From: Larus michahellis
Lineage: Eukaryota > Chordata > Aves > Charadriiformes > Laridae
Assembly: GCF_964199755.1 (NCBI RefSeq)
Contig: NC_133907.1
Location: forward strand, 253,001-317,000
Length of the DNA: 64,000 bases
Direction: 5' to 3'
Made by a program: the position numbers and the translations under genes. A model generated the notes under the pieces. The model did no database searches. It had not been told where the DNA came from and worked only from the letters and a program-made list of their open reading frames with translations. Shown in pieces: positions 36,241-47,684 of this stretch; within the stretch, counting starts at the first letter, position 1; each line of letters begins with the position of its first letter.

Positions 36241-38597
36241 TCTTCACCACCCACCGGGGAACCCAAGCGCCAGCCCCGGGGTCCCAGCCCCCCCCGCCCC
36301 GTAGCCAGCAGGGCAGGGGCAAACTGCCTCCCCCCAGAGCAAAAGACTAAAACCTGAACAAAGCACTTCTGAGGCGGCTGCAGCCAGGGCTGCTTTTGTT
36401 AGCGGAGTTACCAAGAGGAAAATGAATTCTCACACTAGCGAAATGGAACGGAGATAGAGGAAGGCTACCTCATAAGATGAAGGTCACCTTACGCCTGAGA
36501 TTTTAAAGCACTGAAGATGCATTTGGAAGGAAAACCGACTCAGCTGACCACCGCTGTCTCTACTAAGATGGTGCACTGCCATCCTGCCCAATATACAAAG
36601 GAAAAATCCTACCACTGATCATCAACGGCAAGTTAATTAAGTATTAGGCCAAATTCTGCATGTAAAGTATATAATGTCTGAGGCCTGCAACACCAAAGAG
36701 CTTGACTTTGCTACTACAAATACTCATACTGCAAGTTAATGTCTAAATTTTAAGGAATTTAGAAGAGACTACCATAGCAGTTATGATGGTGAGTTCCTCA
36801 GGAGGCAAGCTAGAAGCTCAATCCATCTCTCATATCAGACCTATGTTAACATTTAAATAGGACCTACTGTTGTGATCTTTAGCAATGAGCAGATGTGGTT
36901 TTGAGTAATGGTTAGTGTTACTTAACCGGTTATATTCACTAATGTAATTGACACCTATTCCATCATCCTTAATACACCCACTTCTTTCTCCGATACCATA
37001 AATAGATTAGAAAAGTTTCTGCAGATGGCCATGACCCCATTTGTTTGTGCACTTAGCCATGTATGAATCACTCTTGGCTTGTAGCAGCACTCTGGAATTA
37101 CTGAAAGATAACTAGTCGGCACAGACACCAATAAATGAATCATGCTTTCCACAAGACCAAACCTTTGGGCTTTTACAGAATCCAATTACAAAGTAAGAAG
37201 AAAAGAACAAAGAAATTAGTCAGTCTATTTGCACAAAGTCATGCAGAGTTGATTCATAGTTTTACAGAATTATTACTGACAAACATTTGTAGGGGGTTAG
37301 AGTAACAAACCAGCTACTTAACATATTGGACAGAATGAAGAGATCAAAAAAAATCCCCAAACCACGTCCTGCATATATTCTTTAAAAGTACTATTGATTT
37401 TTGTGCAAGTACCTCTTTTCATTCTTAGTATGCTCCAAGCCTGAGGGTTAATCAACTTTGATTCTCCAAGGCTGAATTCTGCTTTGCTGAGTTGCTTGGG
37501 CCAAGTTTGCGAACGTGGGAAATGCTCTTGCCCCTGCTGGAGCGCGCACCTCGTGCCAGCAAATCCCCACGGGCACGAGTTGGGGCTCGCGAGCGGAGCA
37601 GAGAACTGCCATGGGCAAAAGCACCTGCCCTTCTAAATGCACATTTTGAATGTATACTGCAAATGAAAAGATTAGCCAGTCTGAGGCATTTTACTGAAGA
37701 TAAGTGTGAGACTGAATACACTGAACACAACTGTGTGAACCATTTAAAAGCACTGTGGACATCCACTAACACCGACAACTTGTGAGGCAAGTTTCAAAAG
37801 ATGTGCCAGGTACCTCTGTATAACGCCACAGCCTGTGACAACACCAACACACATCACGCACAGAGAAAAACACACCCTCTTCTAGGTGGAGCATAAGCCT
37901 CCTCTTGTATCAAGGAGAAACTGGAAGTCTGAACACTGGGAGAAAAAAAGAGATACCGTATCAACTACAACCACAGCAATGCTGTATGCGGTGGAAAAAA
38001 AAATTAAAAAAAAAATCAAAAGGTGATGGGGGACTTGGTGCCAACCTGAGCCTGAGATATGTATCGGTGCATTGGTTGCATCCCTGAGTGTGATGGCTGA
38101 ATTTACAAGTCTCATGACAACGCAGCCTCACACGCTCCACATCAGCATCCCATACCACAGAGATACGCAGAATAACAAGGATAAAGTCCAACTGAACAAA
38201 GTCACTGACATTTTGGAAAAGGAGGTAAGTTAAATGTATACATGATGCTATTTGTTTAAGGCCTTCCAGCAATGCCACCCTCTACACGTCACTGAAGACC
38301 CAACTTCACGGGCTAATTTAGCTTGCAAATGACATGTGTGCCCTCTTCTACACACCAGCTGAACCTGGTCCACAAGCAGAGAGCTGCCAGCCTGGTACAG
38401 CTTAGAGTCACAGCTCAACAGAGGTGAAAAACAGCACCTGAAGAGCTAACACAGAGCTCTATATCAATTTGGGAAAACTTCCTTAGTTTTCCCTCATGCT
38501 TAAGGCTGCTCATTTCCCAAGGGAGATATAAACTCTACCCCAAACTGGCTACAAGAAGGAAAGATGCTACACAAGATTTAAATGAAAATCTTAACCA

Positions 38598-38683
38598 TGG
38601 AATCATGGAATCACAGAATTTCAGAGTTGGAAGGGATCTCTAGAGATCATCTAGTCCAACTCCCCTGCTAAAGCAGGATTTCC
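38598..38683 (-). mobile_element. CR1 LINE 3'-end fragment, reverse orientation
   Basis: GGAATCATGGAATCACAGAA, then GAGTTGGAAGGGATC, ATCATCTAGTCCAACTCCCC and TGCTAAAGCAGGATTTCC match the reverse complement of a CR1 3' terminus, including remnants of the terminal octamer repeats at the left. This copy resembles a different CR1 subfamily from the one at 32834, judging by TGCTAAAGCAGG. Confidence 0.92.
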
Positions 38684-39436
38684 AGTTCCTACTCTCTCTC
38701 CTACTCTACCCATACTAAATAAATTAATGCAACAAGCTCTCTTGTACAAGAATATGTAGGTGACAACAACCTTCTCCCTCCAACGAGAGTTGATCTGTGC
38801 CGTAGCCAGAAGGGGAAGAAAAAGGTTCCTAACAGCACCACTACAGCAGCAGCGGGTTATCTTTAGAAAGCTCGAGTCACTAGAATCAAGGTCTTCAGGT
38901 GCAACGCAAGACTAAAAGGATGCACATGCTAAACAGTAACATGTCTTTTAGAAGGGAAAAAAAAGATATATAAGGAACCTGCAATATTAGGTGGCTACTT
39001 AGATAAACACTGTACAACATACTGCAGCAAAAATGCTAATGCAAGTTTAGGTTTCACACTGGAGATATTTCAAAAGATTTGCAAAGCTTTGATAATATTT
39101 AACATCTCTACTAATTTCCTTTTTGGTGTAATCATAAAATTAACATAGTAGGCAAAAGATCTGGGATGAGCTACAAGTTCTAGCTGGCTCCAAAGCCAGC
39201 AAGAATAATGTGTGCTGTTACTATTTTCTCTCAAAACATACCTCTGCAAAACTGACTTAAAACGAGAAAAGAAATTGTGAAACTGTCATTACAAAGAAGC
39301 ATTTAAAACACAGATCAAAGTGCTGCCTTAGAAGCTGTATTCCTTGCCAAATCATCAAAGCTCTCTTTACTCTGAATAGCTCCCCAAATCCTCTGATTTG
39401 GATGATAAACTCCTACAGCTGAAATTTATCTGCTTT

Positions 39437-39478
39437 AAAAAAAACAACAAAACAAAACCAAACCAAAAAAACCCAAAC
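39437..39478. repeat. (CAAAA)n-like simple repeat
   Basis: A/C-only low-complexity stretch of degenerate CAAAA and CCAAA units in intron 1. Confidence 0.85.
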
Positions 39479-39634
39479 TCCACAACTCCTCTCTCTGGTT
39501 ACTGACTGCCTCGTTAACCAGTTCATTTTGAACTACTTTCTTGTATTACTCAATCAATTAACTTTCCCAAATGTGTTTATACCTGTACACATACAGAGCA
39601 CTCTGATACTTTTTCAGGTATTGAAAACTCGTCA

Positions 39635-39850
39635 GCTCTCCGAGGTGCGGACACCTATGGCCGCATCCCGCAGCACTGCGGTGCCACCGGCTCAGGTGGC
39701 CGTTCCTGCCGCGGTGGCACTGTGCCCGAGGCCGGCACTGCCGTGATCCCGCTGCACCGCACCCTGCGCTCGCCCCTCGCTCCTCCAGGAGCTCCACCAC
39801 CACGTCCAGCACAGCGAGGAAGCGGCAACGCAGCAGCCCCACACCCTCAG
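39635..39850. other. Isolated CpG-rich patch in AT-rich intron
   Basis: About 200 bp with a high density of CpG, sharply bounded by AT-rich intron on both sides. It contains an 8-bp inverted repeat GTGCCACC (39681-39688) with GGTGGCAC (39713-39720). Directly before it, TACTTTTTCAG at about 39607-39617 would make a plausible plus-strand splice acceptor. I cannot assign it to a gene or repeat family. Confidence 0.45.
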
Positions 39851-42800
39851 CTCTGAAGGATGGATGATGGCTCAGGTCCTGCCCTCAGGGAGGGGACCCT
39901 TGTGCCGAAATCCTCCCTGTTCCTCTCCAGGATGGACTCGGCCGCGCTGCTCACACCCAGAGCAGGTCTCTGATGTGTCTCCTCACCTGGGATCTGCCCA
40001 AGTGCCCATCTGCCACCCAAAGTAATTATAAAATAATCATCCAGTAATTTCGCCACACAGACGGGAAGAACACCGCGTAAAGCATCCCCATTGACATTAA
40101 TGATTCCTTTGCTTTATGGATGTCTGGGAGTGTGCTCATGGTGTGAACCAAGTTTCCATGTAATTGCAGCAAAGTGGCCCTCATACCTCTCTCCTTGCAA
40201 GCTTTCCAGAGAGGCTTTATTACTTTGATGAAACACGCCAACAACAGATCCATCATGTATCAGAGAACGTGAGGGATCTGGTAAGACAAACCACACACCA
40301 CACATGGAATCTCCTTCCAGGAAGCAAACTGGTAGTCAGTTTTCACATGAAACACCATTGCAAATAAATGACCTTTTTTAGCTAATTAGGGTTACCAAAT
40401 TTTGACGGTTACTATTACCTGAAACAAGCCCAACAGACATGACTGTACAATGAGTTACTCAGGAAAGAAGCTGGATTGTAATTACTAGTAGTGACACCGT
40501 GTATTTTTGTACTTCCCTTGGAAAGGTCTCCTTATGTCTATCCATTTATAATTTAGGTTTACAAATGCATTCTAAAACTGGATTTATCTAGCCAGCAACT
40601 CTCAGCCTGGGAAATCCAAAAATATTAGTATACTTGGTGAACAACAGCCAATAAAAATAAGTAAGAACATATATTTGTTGTTACTCTTCTCTCCACTTGC
40701 AAAGGAAGCAGCCGTAGTTCAGCTAATTCAACATCCTGAAAATTTACAGGTGATCCCAGCCCCTACCTTGGGAATTCCTGGCTTTAAGGAAAGGAATATG
40801 GTTGCTGTTTCCCACACACCCTTCAGTGACGGACCTCTCACAACCAGGATCTGAAAACATACTACTAAATAAAATGAAGGCAAACCAATGACTTATTCAG
40901 GGGGCAGAGGATGCCTCCATGGCAGAAGGTCAGACATTCTCCTCTGAATATACCCTGATACCGACTGAAAAAGAATTAGCCGTATCTTGTCTCCACTTTG
41001 CATTATATATGATCACCTCCGATTCTACAGGATCACCTCTGGTGCCGTGTGTGTGTGCCGGTCCCGCTGTGCAGCACAACGCAATCCAGGTGTTCACCCA
41101 GAGGAGAAAAAAAAAAAGTTTGACTATTTTCCTCCCATTTCCTCCTCTGTGTCTTTTCATTCTCCCATTTAACACTGATTATAAAACACTAAGATTAAAA
41201 TCACTGCCTGAGGGCACAAAATAAACTGTAATTTTAAGACCCCCATGCTCTCAGGCTCAGGGAAGTAGGACTTCCCCTGCCCTCGGTACGAGAGGTGGGA
41301 CGTGCAGAGCTGGGACCATGGACTGCAAAGGTTCCCAGGATGGCCAAGGGCACCCACAGATGGTCCTCAGGCCACTGTAAGAAGAAGTCACCTGTGCTCT
41401 GCTCCCCTGGGTCGTACCTTGGGACACTGATCATGGCAAAAAGCAGCACTTGTCACGGAGACATGTCCAGAGCTGGACATGGGGACCTCCCCAGCATGGC
41501 GGAGGTCAAACGGAGACGCCACAAACTGGATATACTCTGTGCAAACACTTTCGGGCTTGCCGAGACACTGGTAGCAGTTCTGGCTTCCCTCCGTGTCCCT
41601 GCCTCCTGGAGGAAAACGGGGCGGCATGCAAGAAGTACCTGGCTATCACCTACTCTGCCCCAGAAAACACCACCACTGCTGCTGACACAGTGTCAGGAAA
41701 GAAACGTATTTGCCAAAAAAGCAGTCTGAAGTGGAAAGGAGATGTGATCCCTGGTTGAGCCATCTGCGTTTGGTTTGTTATTAAACCAAAGAATGTGAAA
41801 ACCTAGAAGTCCTCGCTTGGGCAGACACCCACTCTCATGGCCGGCTCGGCCCAGCCCGGGGACCCTGCTCCAACACTGGCCTCAGGGAATGGCTGCCAGC
41901 GAGGGATCGGCCTCCCTGCCTCGCCTCAAGGTAATGACACCTTGCACCTCCCCAGCGCTTCGTCCGGCATCACCGCGCGCAGAGCCACCGAGAGCCGCCT
42001 GCCCTCAGAGCCACCCCTCGCGGAGACACCCGGTGCCTGGCAGAGGCAGGGTCCCAGCCCTGGCACCCGAAGCCCGGGGAGGAGCCCCTGTGGGTACACA
42101 GCGAGCACAAGGCCACGGTGGCTGCAGTGGCACCGGGGCGGGCAGCAGGCACTGTAGCAGGCACCAGCCACGCCGGCGGCAGGAGCCCAGCTCCCTGGGC
42201 CAGCCAGTGGGGAAGCTGGGCACGCAGCCTCACTCTGCTCCCTGCACCAAATAATTAGTTATTTACAGGCTCTTCCACCACGACAGCCACCCCTGACCTC
42301 TCTCGCCCGGCCGCAGCGCTTGGAGACCACTGCCGCAGACGTCTGGCTGCTTCACACTGCCCGGCATACCGGCACTGCAGCCCCAGCGGGTGAGACTCCA
42401 CACCCCCGCCCCCAAAAAGCCCTTTCATAATCCTAATCTGGGAGCGCCACACACAGAAACCAGCTGCTTCCTCCACCGCAGCGCCGCAGCCTGCCACACA
42501 GGATAAAGCCTGCAAAGAAATATTTTTGGGGATCACTTGTACAGTTAACCTAATTAGAGGGTTAAATTAAAGAGTTTACAGTTATGCCATTTTCCTGAAG
42601 CATTCCTGCATGGTAACTTTTGGGTAGAAAATTAAATAGCATCTGGTGGTAGCTGCTCTGAGGTTCCCTCAGAGTCATATTAGAAAGATAAATAAAATCA
42701 AGCGACTGGAGGGGGAAAAAAACTGTATAATGAATTTATCTCAGGGAGGCTGAACACCGTCCTTTCCACCAACCCCAGGCGGAGGAAGCAGCTCCTGCAG

Positions 42801-44402
42801 TGCAACCAAAGCCCTCCTGCACCACGGAGGTGAGCCAACACTGCCAACGCAGCGCAAAATAAATAAATAACATCGGTGATAAAGAAACCCAGACGAAAAC
42901 GAAATAAGGAAGGGCAGCATTAAGGGAGCCCGATCCAAGGTTCCCGGGAGCTAATAGGAACTCAGCGCCCACGTGCTGGGACCCCAGGGCTGACACAGGG
43001 GACGGGCACGGTGTCCCCCCGTGCACTTCACTGTCCCCAGCCTCTCACAGCCCCCCATCCATAACTGGCACCTGCCTCCTACCAAGCCTTTCATACGCTG
43101 AAAAAAATAGGAAAAAATTACAAAATATGCTACTTCTAAGAAGTCAAAGAATAAAATTAAAAGCCTGAGTTGTTCCAACAAAACCTCATGCCAAGAGTTA
43201 GACTGGAAGAGAAGCTTTTTCTTCAAAAGACATTACACATTTCAATTCACAACTTTTATCATAACCATGAGCCTTGATCAGACACAAAGTAAAGTCTCTC
43301 ATCCTTGCAATTCTCTGGGACACGGTTTATGTTCACCAACTGGCTGACACAAAGAAGAACCGTATCTTCATTATTTATACACTGCTATTGGTATGCGCAT
43401 CTAACCCGGCCTGTTAAAGTCAGCAAAGAATAATAGTCTATTCAGTACTGGTAGTGTTAATAAAATCAGGCAAATCCAGCTTAGTTTTGTCTGAACACGA
43501 ATGAGATTAAATCAAGATTAAATGTGCATACAGGACAAAGGGTATGGTTTATGCTAAAATTCAGAATGAAGACTTTTTAGTACTCAGTATACAAATGCCT
43601 ACAGACCTTCCCCGGGACTTAAGACACCTGACTTAAACAACGATGAAACTGGAGAAGGCGAAGGCAGACGACACTGGACAAAAGCCATCCAAAATACCAA
43701 GGGACAGATGCTGGCTCTAAAGTACCGCTCTGCAGCCCCGCTGGAGGTAACGGGGCTGATCCTGTGCTAGCAGAAACAGGCACAGCCCAGCTGACTTTCC
43801 CCTGCTGCACCAAGCGCGAGCCTGCCCCACCACAGTGCCAGGAATATATGCAAAATCGAGACTCTTTCCCAAGTTTTCATTCTGGGACATTTTGCATTAG
43901 TCTGTGTAGGGTTTAGATTTCACGGCACAGAACAAGGCGTTAAGCTGGGCACAGTCCTGACAACCCACCCAGCCCGGCATGCCTTGAAAATCTTCCCATT
44001 ACAGAAAATACCACTTGCTTTAAATTGACAGAGAAACCAACTCATTTCTCTTTCCTCAGCAATAATACGCTTTCTCTCTCACCTCCATGCACTTCATTTC
44101 CAAGAGCGAAAGAGCACATACAAAAGTAGTGCGTATTTAGGTCAGGCATCGAACTCACTGCTACTCTGCAAGGGCTGAAAAATGTTAATAAAAAAAGGCA
44201 AACAGCCCTTCACAAGAAGAAGCCCACAGGGGCTGGAGAGGCGGGGGGGGGATGGGACAGGTTCCCAAATATAAGCCCTACTCGGGTGTCAGGACCGCAG
44301 TGCTCCCGCCCCAGCCCCCGGTAAGGCGAGGAGGGGGATTCACACGGGGCTGGTGGAGACCCCGGAGGAGCCGGGGGTCGGGGCCCCCCCGCACCACCAC
44401 GC

Positions 44403-44416
44403 GGGGGGGGGGGGGG
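44403..44416. repeat. Poly(G) run in the CpG island
   Basis: Fourteen consecutive G residues just inside intron 1, downstream of exon 1 in the direction of transcription. It is C-rich in the transcript and a candidate quadruplex on the plus strand. Confidence 0.9.
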
Positions 44417-44801
44417 CGCGCGGCAGGGGCGGCCGCAGCGTCGCGGAGGCTGGAGGGGCAAGATGCGGGAGGCGACGGGGCCGAGCCGGGATTTCAGGCA
44501 GCGAAGCCGGGAGGGCGCGGGGGGGGGCGGAGAGCGCGGGAGCTGCCGGCCCGGCCCGGGCTCCGTCGCTCCGCGTCACACCCGCTCCGGACACCGCGAC
44601 AGCAACAGATGAGCGGGCAGAGCTCGCACGGCGGGGGGAAAAGCCCAACCCCAGTCGCTCGGCGAAGGCGCATCGCGGCGAAGGGTCCCGGCGCTGGCCA
44701 CAGCGCCCCCGGGAACTTCCCCGCCCACGGCGGAGCGCCGCCGCACCCCCCGCTCCCGCACCCGCGGCGTCGGGCCGGCCCGCGGCAGGACAAGTACTTA
44801 C

Positions 44802-44904
44802 TGATCTCCATGCTCTGGAACAAAGACCTTTTGCAGTTGCATGTGCAGGACACATTGGGCTGAATAGCTACGGCCGTGCTGTTCAGACCCATGAAGTTAT
44901 ACAT
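44802..44904 (-). CDS. PMEPA1: PMEPA1 exon 1, N-terminal coding part
   Basis: The exon encodes 34 residues plus the first base of codon 35 and ends at the consensus donor ATCA|GTAAGTAC. The peptide MYNFMGLNSTAVAIQPNVSC continues TCNCKRSLFQSMEI. It matches mammalian PMEPA1 except that an alanine-rich stretch is shorter. Two N-glycosylation sequons (N8-S-T and N17-V-S) and a Cys cluster (C20, C22, C24) lie in this extracytoplasmic segment, which precedes the membrane helix of exon 2. The start at 44904 is in weak context (T at -3, T at +4) and is preceded two bases earlier by a run of 17 T in the sense strand. A second in-frame ATG (M5, 44892) has G at +4 and corresponds to an ATG also present in mammals, so either could initiate. 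Confidence 0.95.
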
Positions 44905-45085
44905 TTAAAAAAAAAAAAAAAAAGAAAATGAGAAGAAAAAAAAGAAGGCGGCGACGGCGACACAAAGAACTTCACGGCCGCCGAGCGCTCTCCGGGCAGC
45001 ACCACATAAAGCCGGGGCTCCTCCTCGGCGCGGGGGGGCGGGGGGAGGGAAATGCAGCTGCGATCAAAAATTGGAAATAAAAACC
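44905..45085 (-). promoter_or_regulatory. PMEPA1: PMEPA1 5' leader and candidate core promoter
   Basis: The sense strand immediately upstream of the ATG carries a 17-base T run (plus-strand A run 44907-44923), then GC-rich sequence. An AT-rich inclusion at about 45060-45083 reads on the sense strand as TTTTTATTTCC followed by AATTTTTGATC, and includes a CCAAT box (45070-45074, reversed). Such an element inside a CpG island could position a start site near 45040, but CpG-island promoters often lack a single start, and no start site can be read from sequence alone. Confidence 0.35.
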
Positions 45086-45359
45086 CCAGCCCGGCGCGGC
45101 GCAGCGCCCCCCGCAGCGGGGCGGCGGGGCTCGGCGGCTGCTCCGCGCCCCCTCGGCCCGGGAGGCGGCTGGGCTGGGGCGGGCCGCGGCGGCCCCGCAC
45201 TTTTGTGGGGCGCGGCGCTGCGGGAGCGCGGAGGAGCGCGGAGGGAGCGCGGTGCCCGCCCGCCCGCTCCGCGCCCGCCCGCTCCGCTCCCGCCCCCCGC
45301 GCTCATTCACGGCCACGGGGACGCGGCCGCGCGCCGCCGCCCGCCGCGGGCGGGCTTCG

Positions 45360-45367
45360 TGACGTCA
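45360..45367. promoter_or_regulatory. Palindromic CRE, TGACGTCA
   Basis: A perfect consensus CREB/ATF site, about 455 bp upstream of the PMEPA1 start codon inside the CpG island. A GC box (GGGGCGGGGC, 45411-45420) lies about 45 bp further upstream. The match to the motif is exact; its use is inference. Confidence 0.6.
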
Positions 45368-46752
45368 GCGCCAGACGGGGACTGCCCTGTCCTCGCGCCG
45401 CCGCCAGGCGGGGGCGGGGCCGGCGGGCGCGCGCCCCGGGCCGCCCGCGCCGTGGGGGGGGCACGGGAGGGCGTCGGGATCGCCGCAGCCCCCGGTCCCG
45501 TCCCGGCCCGGCCCCGCAAACAGCCCCAAAAGCGCCCGGATTTGCCCGTTCTGCGGGAAGGGCTCTCGCCGGATGGGGTCGGTCCCGCGGCGCCCGCCCC
45601 GCCCCGGCCGGCGGCTGCCGAGTCGTCCCCGTCCCCCCCCGCCCCCGGCACGAGAGCCGCCGAGCTTCGGGCTTTCTTCGCACGGAGCGTTCCCAAACGC
45701 AGCGTTTCAAAGAAAAGACAAGAACGATTGGAAAAGAAACGGGGGCGGAGAACCTGCAAGTGGCGGTTTGGCCGCGGCTGACCCGGTGCAAACGCCGCCG
45801 GGAGCCCCCCGCCGCCACGCGCAGGAACTATTTCCCGGTTTTGTTTCAAACCACCCACTTTAAAACAGAGCGACCCCGTTCACTTTCTAGACAGGTAAAA
45901 GGGAAAAAACCTCTTCCCCGAGTGCTCAGTGTGCCAAGTTTTAGTCAAGACAGATTTTTTATTTTTTTTTCCTTGGGAAATAAACCTGTGAAAACAGAGG
46001 TTTATAATGGAAAATGCTGAAACAAGCTTAACTATAGTGGTGTGAAGTGGCTGCTATAATACTTGGTGAGTCCTGTTACTGGGAGATAGACAACTTCGGT
46101 TATCTTCTAAGAAAGCCTATTTTTCCATAGTTCCTGATAGCTCTGATTCAGGATTTGGAAGGATCCAGAGTTCCCAGCTCCTGAGAGATGGTGCTGGGAA
46201 GATTGCACCAAGAGTGGCACTGGCCACCAACCCAAATCTTGTACAAAGCTGCAGAAATCACACAAGACGGATCATGTCGAGGGTCAGGTCCGGTCATGGT
46301 GGCACTTACTGAGTAAGGTTTAGCCTTTATTTCCCCCCCCCAAAAATGGAATTTATTTTTACCTGACCACTTACAAACTAATGTTAAATATGTGCCAGCG
46401 CTTTACTCCTGTGGAGCCATGCAGTCCTGTGAAAATGCCCAAAGAGAAGGAAGGAGGAATTGCTGGGTTGTTTAGTCGTTTACTCTTTGCCACTTGACAG
46501 ATGGTGACTCCCAACAATTACTAATCCAAAGGAAACACGGAAGAGGATCTCACAGCTGTGACAGAAATGAGCTTTGAAAAGTTTGGGCTCCCCAGCACTG
46601 AGCAGACATGAGTTATTGTACAAGTGCCGTTCCCCGAACGCAGGGGGGAGCGGGGGATGGTGCGCAGGCCCGGGAGAGGACAATTACCTGGAAAAAAAAA
46701 ATCTACACTAGAACTGGAAATAAAGCATTTCCAGTCCTTTTTTTATATTTTG

Positions 46753-46815
46753 ATCCCAGCCTCAGTTTCCTCACGGGTAGTGTGGGAGGGGAAATTCTTA
46801 CCTGCCTCCTGGCCC
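46753..46815 (+). mobile_element. Possible MIR-like SINE scrap
   Basis: CCCAGCCTCAGTTTCCTCAC followed by GTAGTGTGGGAGGGG and TACCTGCCTC resembles the 3' part of MIR. It is short and diverged, so it could be chance. Confidence 0.3.
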
Positions 46816-47656
46816 ATTCCTTCATGTTGGTCCTGAAGTCTGTTTCTTTTGTGACAGTCAAATTTCTGTAAATGAAAACATGGAGCAGCGTTACCTGTTA
46901 CAAGGACATGGGCTGGGGTGAGTGGGAGCCCACAAGCCCCAGAAAGGTCAGCCCGAAAGTTAAAGCAAGGCATACGCATGGTCAAAACTCTGAAGACAAA
47001 TGCTAGTTCAGATAGAGATTTATCAATCAGCACACTTTTATTATTATTTAGCTGGAAATATACTTTTTTCTTTTTAAGACACTTGGAGGTGAGTATCAGA
47101 GACCCTCTCCCAGTAGGCATTGCCAGCAAAGGTGGCTGTGAGCGGAGGGGAGCCACCAGCTCACCACGGACACTCCTTCGCACTTGGAACAGGCAGCGCC
47201 ACCACAAACGAGTCGCAGTGACACTACGCGCTTCCCCCTGTCACACGAGGCACCTGCCAGCAGCCGCCCCGCCACCGCTGCCAGCCCCGGGCAGCCGCAG
47301 TTCATGTGCGATTCGGAATTCTTGTATTTTAAGACACGGAACATCCTTAAATGGTCTTCAAGCAAGTAGATGCAGCTTTAAGTAACACATTGTTCTTCTG
47401 TGGCTGGTCCATTCCCTGACTGGTGGGTGACAGTCTCCGCACTCGCTGCCGCAGCCTCTCGCCATCGGGCACAGTGCCGGCTGGGGCCGGGGCACAGGCA
47501 GGAGGTGCTGGGGATGGGTGCCGGGGCAGAGGAGGCGTCCGGCAGAGCCCAACAGCACCGGTGGCCGTGCAGGCCCAGGCCGGGCAACTGGGGCCCAGGT
47601 TGTGCCTGAGCCGTGGGAGAGCGTCCACCCTCATCCCGTGAATCAGCAACTTCTTC

Positions 47657-47684
47657 GGGGGGGGGGGGGGGGGGGGGGAGGGGG
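47657..47684. repeat. Poly(G) run G22-A-G5
   Basis: Twenty-two consecutive G residues, one A, then five G. This is the longest G homopolymer in the window, with strong G-quadruplex potential on the plus strand. It is a frequent site of sequencing and assembly length error. Confidence 0.95.

Larger units (their letters stand above)
32913..38597. other. Intron 1, unique sequence
   Basis: Mostly unique. AT-rich blocks at about 33600-34800 and 36400-37440 carry no recognisable repeat. A perfect T12-A12 palindrome (34137-34160) and a 21-bp-period duplication (36200-36240) are listed separately. The GC-richer patch at about 35640-36350 has multiple chance open frames. Confidence 0.5.
38684..44229. 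other. Intron 1, exon-1-proximal part
   Basis: AT-rich unique sequence at about 38700-39620 and 40360-40900, an isolated CpG-rich patch (39635-39850), a GC-rich patch (about 41820-42240), then AT-rich sequence to the edge of the promoter CpG island. A CAAAA-type simple repeat lies at about 39437-39478. No additional exon was recognised. Confidence 0.5.
6977..44801 (-). other. PMEPA1: PMEPA1 intron 1 (about 37.8 kb, phase 1)
   Basis: The intron is bounded by the donor ATCA|GTAAGTAC after exon 1 and the acceptor TTTTGCAG|CGG before exon 2. It splits a Thr codon after its first base. Joining the two flanks restores MEITELEFVQ, as in mammals. The interior is mostly unique, non-coding-looking sequence with a few repeats and possible regulatory motifs listed separately. 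In mammals the first intron of PMEPA1 carries the Smad-dependent TGF-beta-responsive enhancer, so conserved motifs here deserve attention. Confidence 0.93.
44230..45840. promoter_or_regulatory. PMEPA1: CpG-island promoter of PMEPA1
   Basis: About 1.6 kb of very GC- and CpG-rich DNA spans exon 1 and its upstream side. It includes a canonical CRE (45360-45367), a GC box GGGGCGGGGC (45411-45420), G runs (44403-44416) and an AT-rich inclusion with an inverted CCAAT box (about 45060-45083). Its position around the only first exon recognisable for PMEPA1 makes it the main promoter by inference. The many long overlapping open frames inside it are composition artefacts. Confidence 0.85.

Noticed and set aside
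45052..46020. Open frame of 322 codons on the plus strand over the CpG island, and several of 170-236 codons on both strands in the same place
   Set aside because: Extremely GC-rich DNA has few stops, so overlapping frames are open in both strands at once. The Arg/Pro/Ala/Gly composition has no domain character, and the region is the PMEPA1 promoter.
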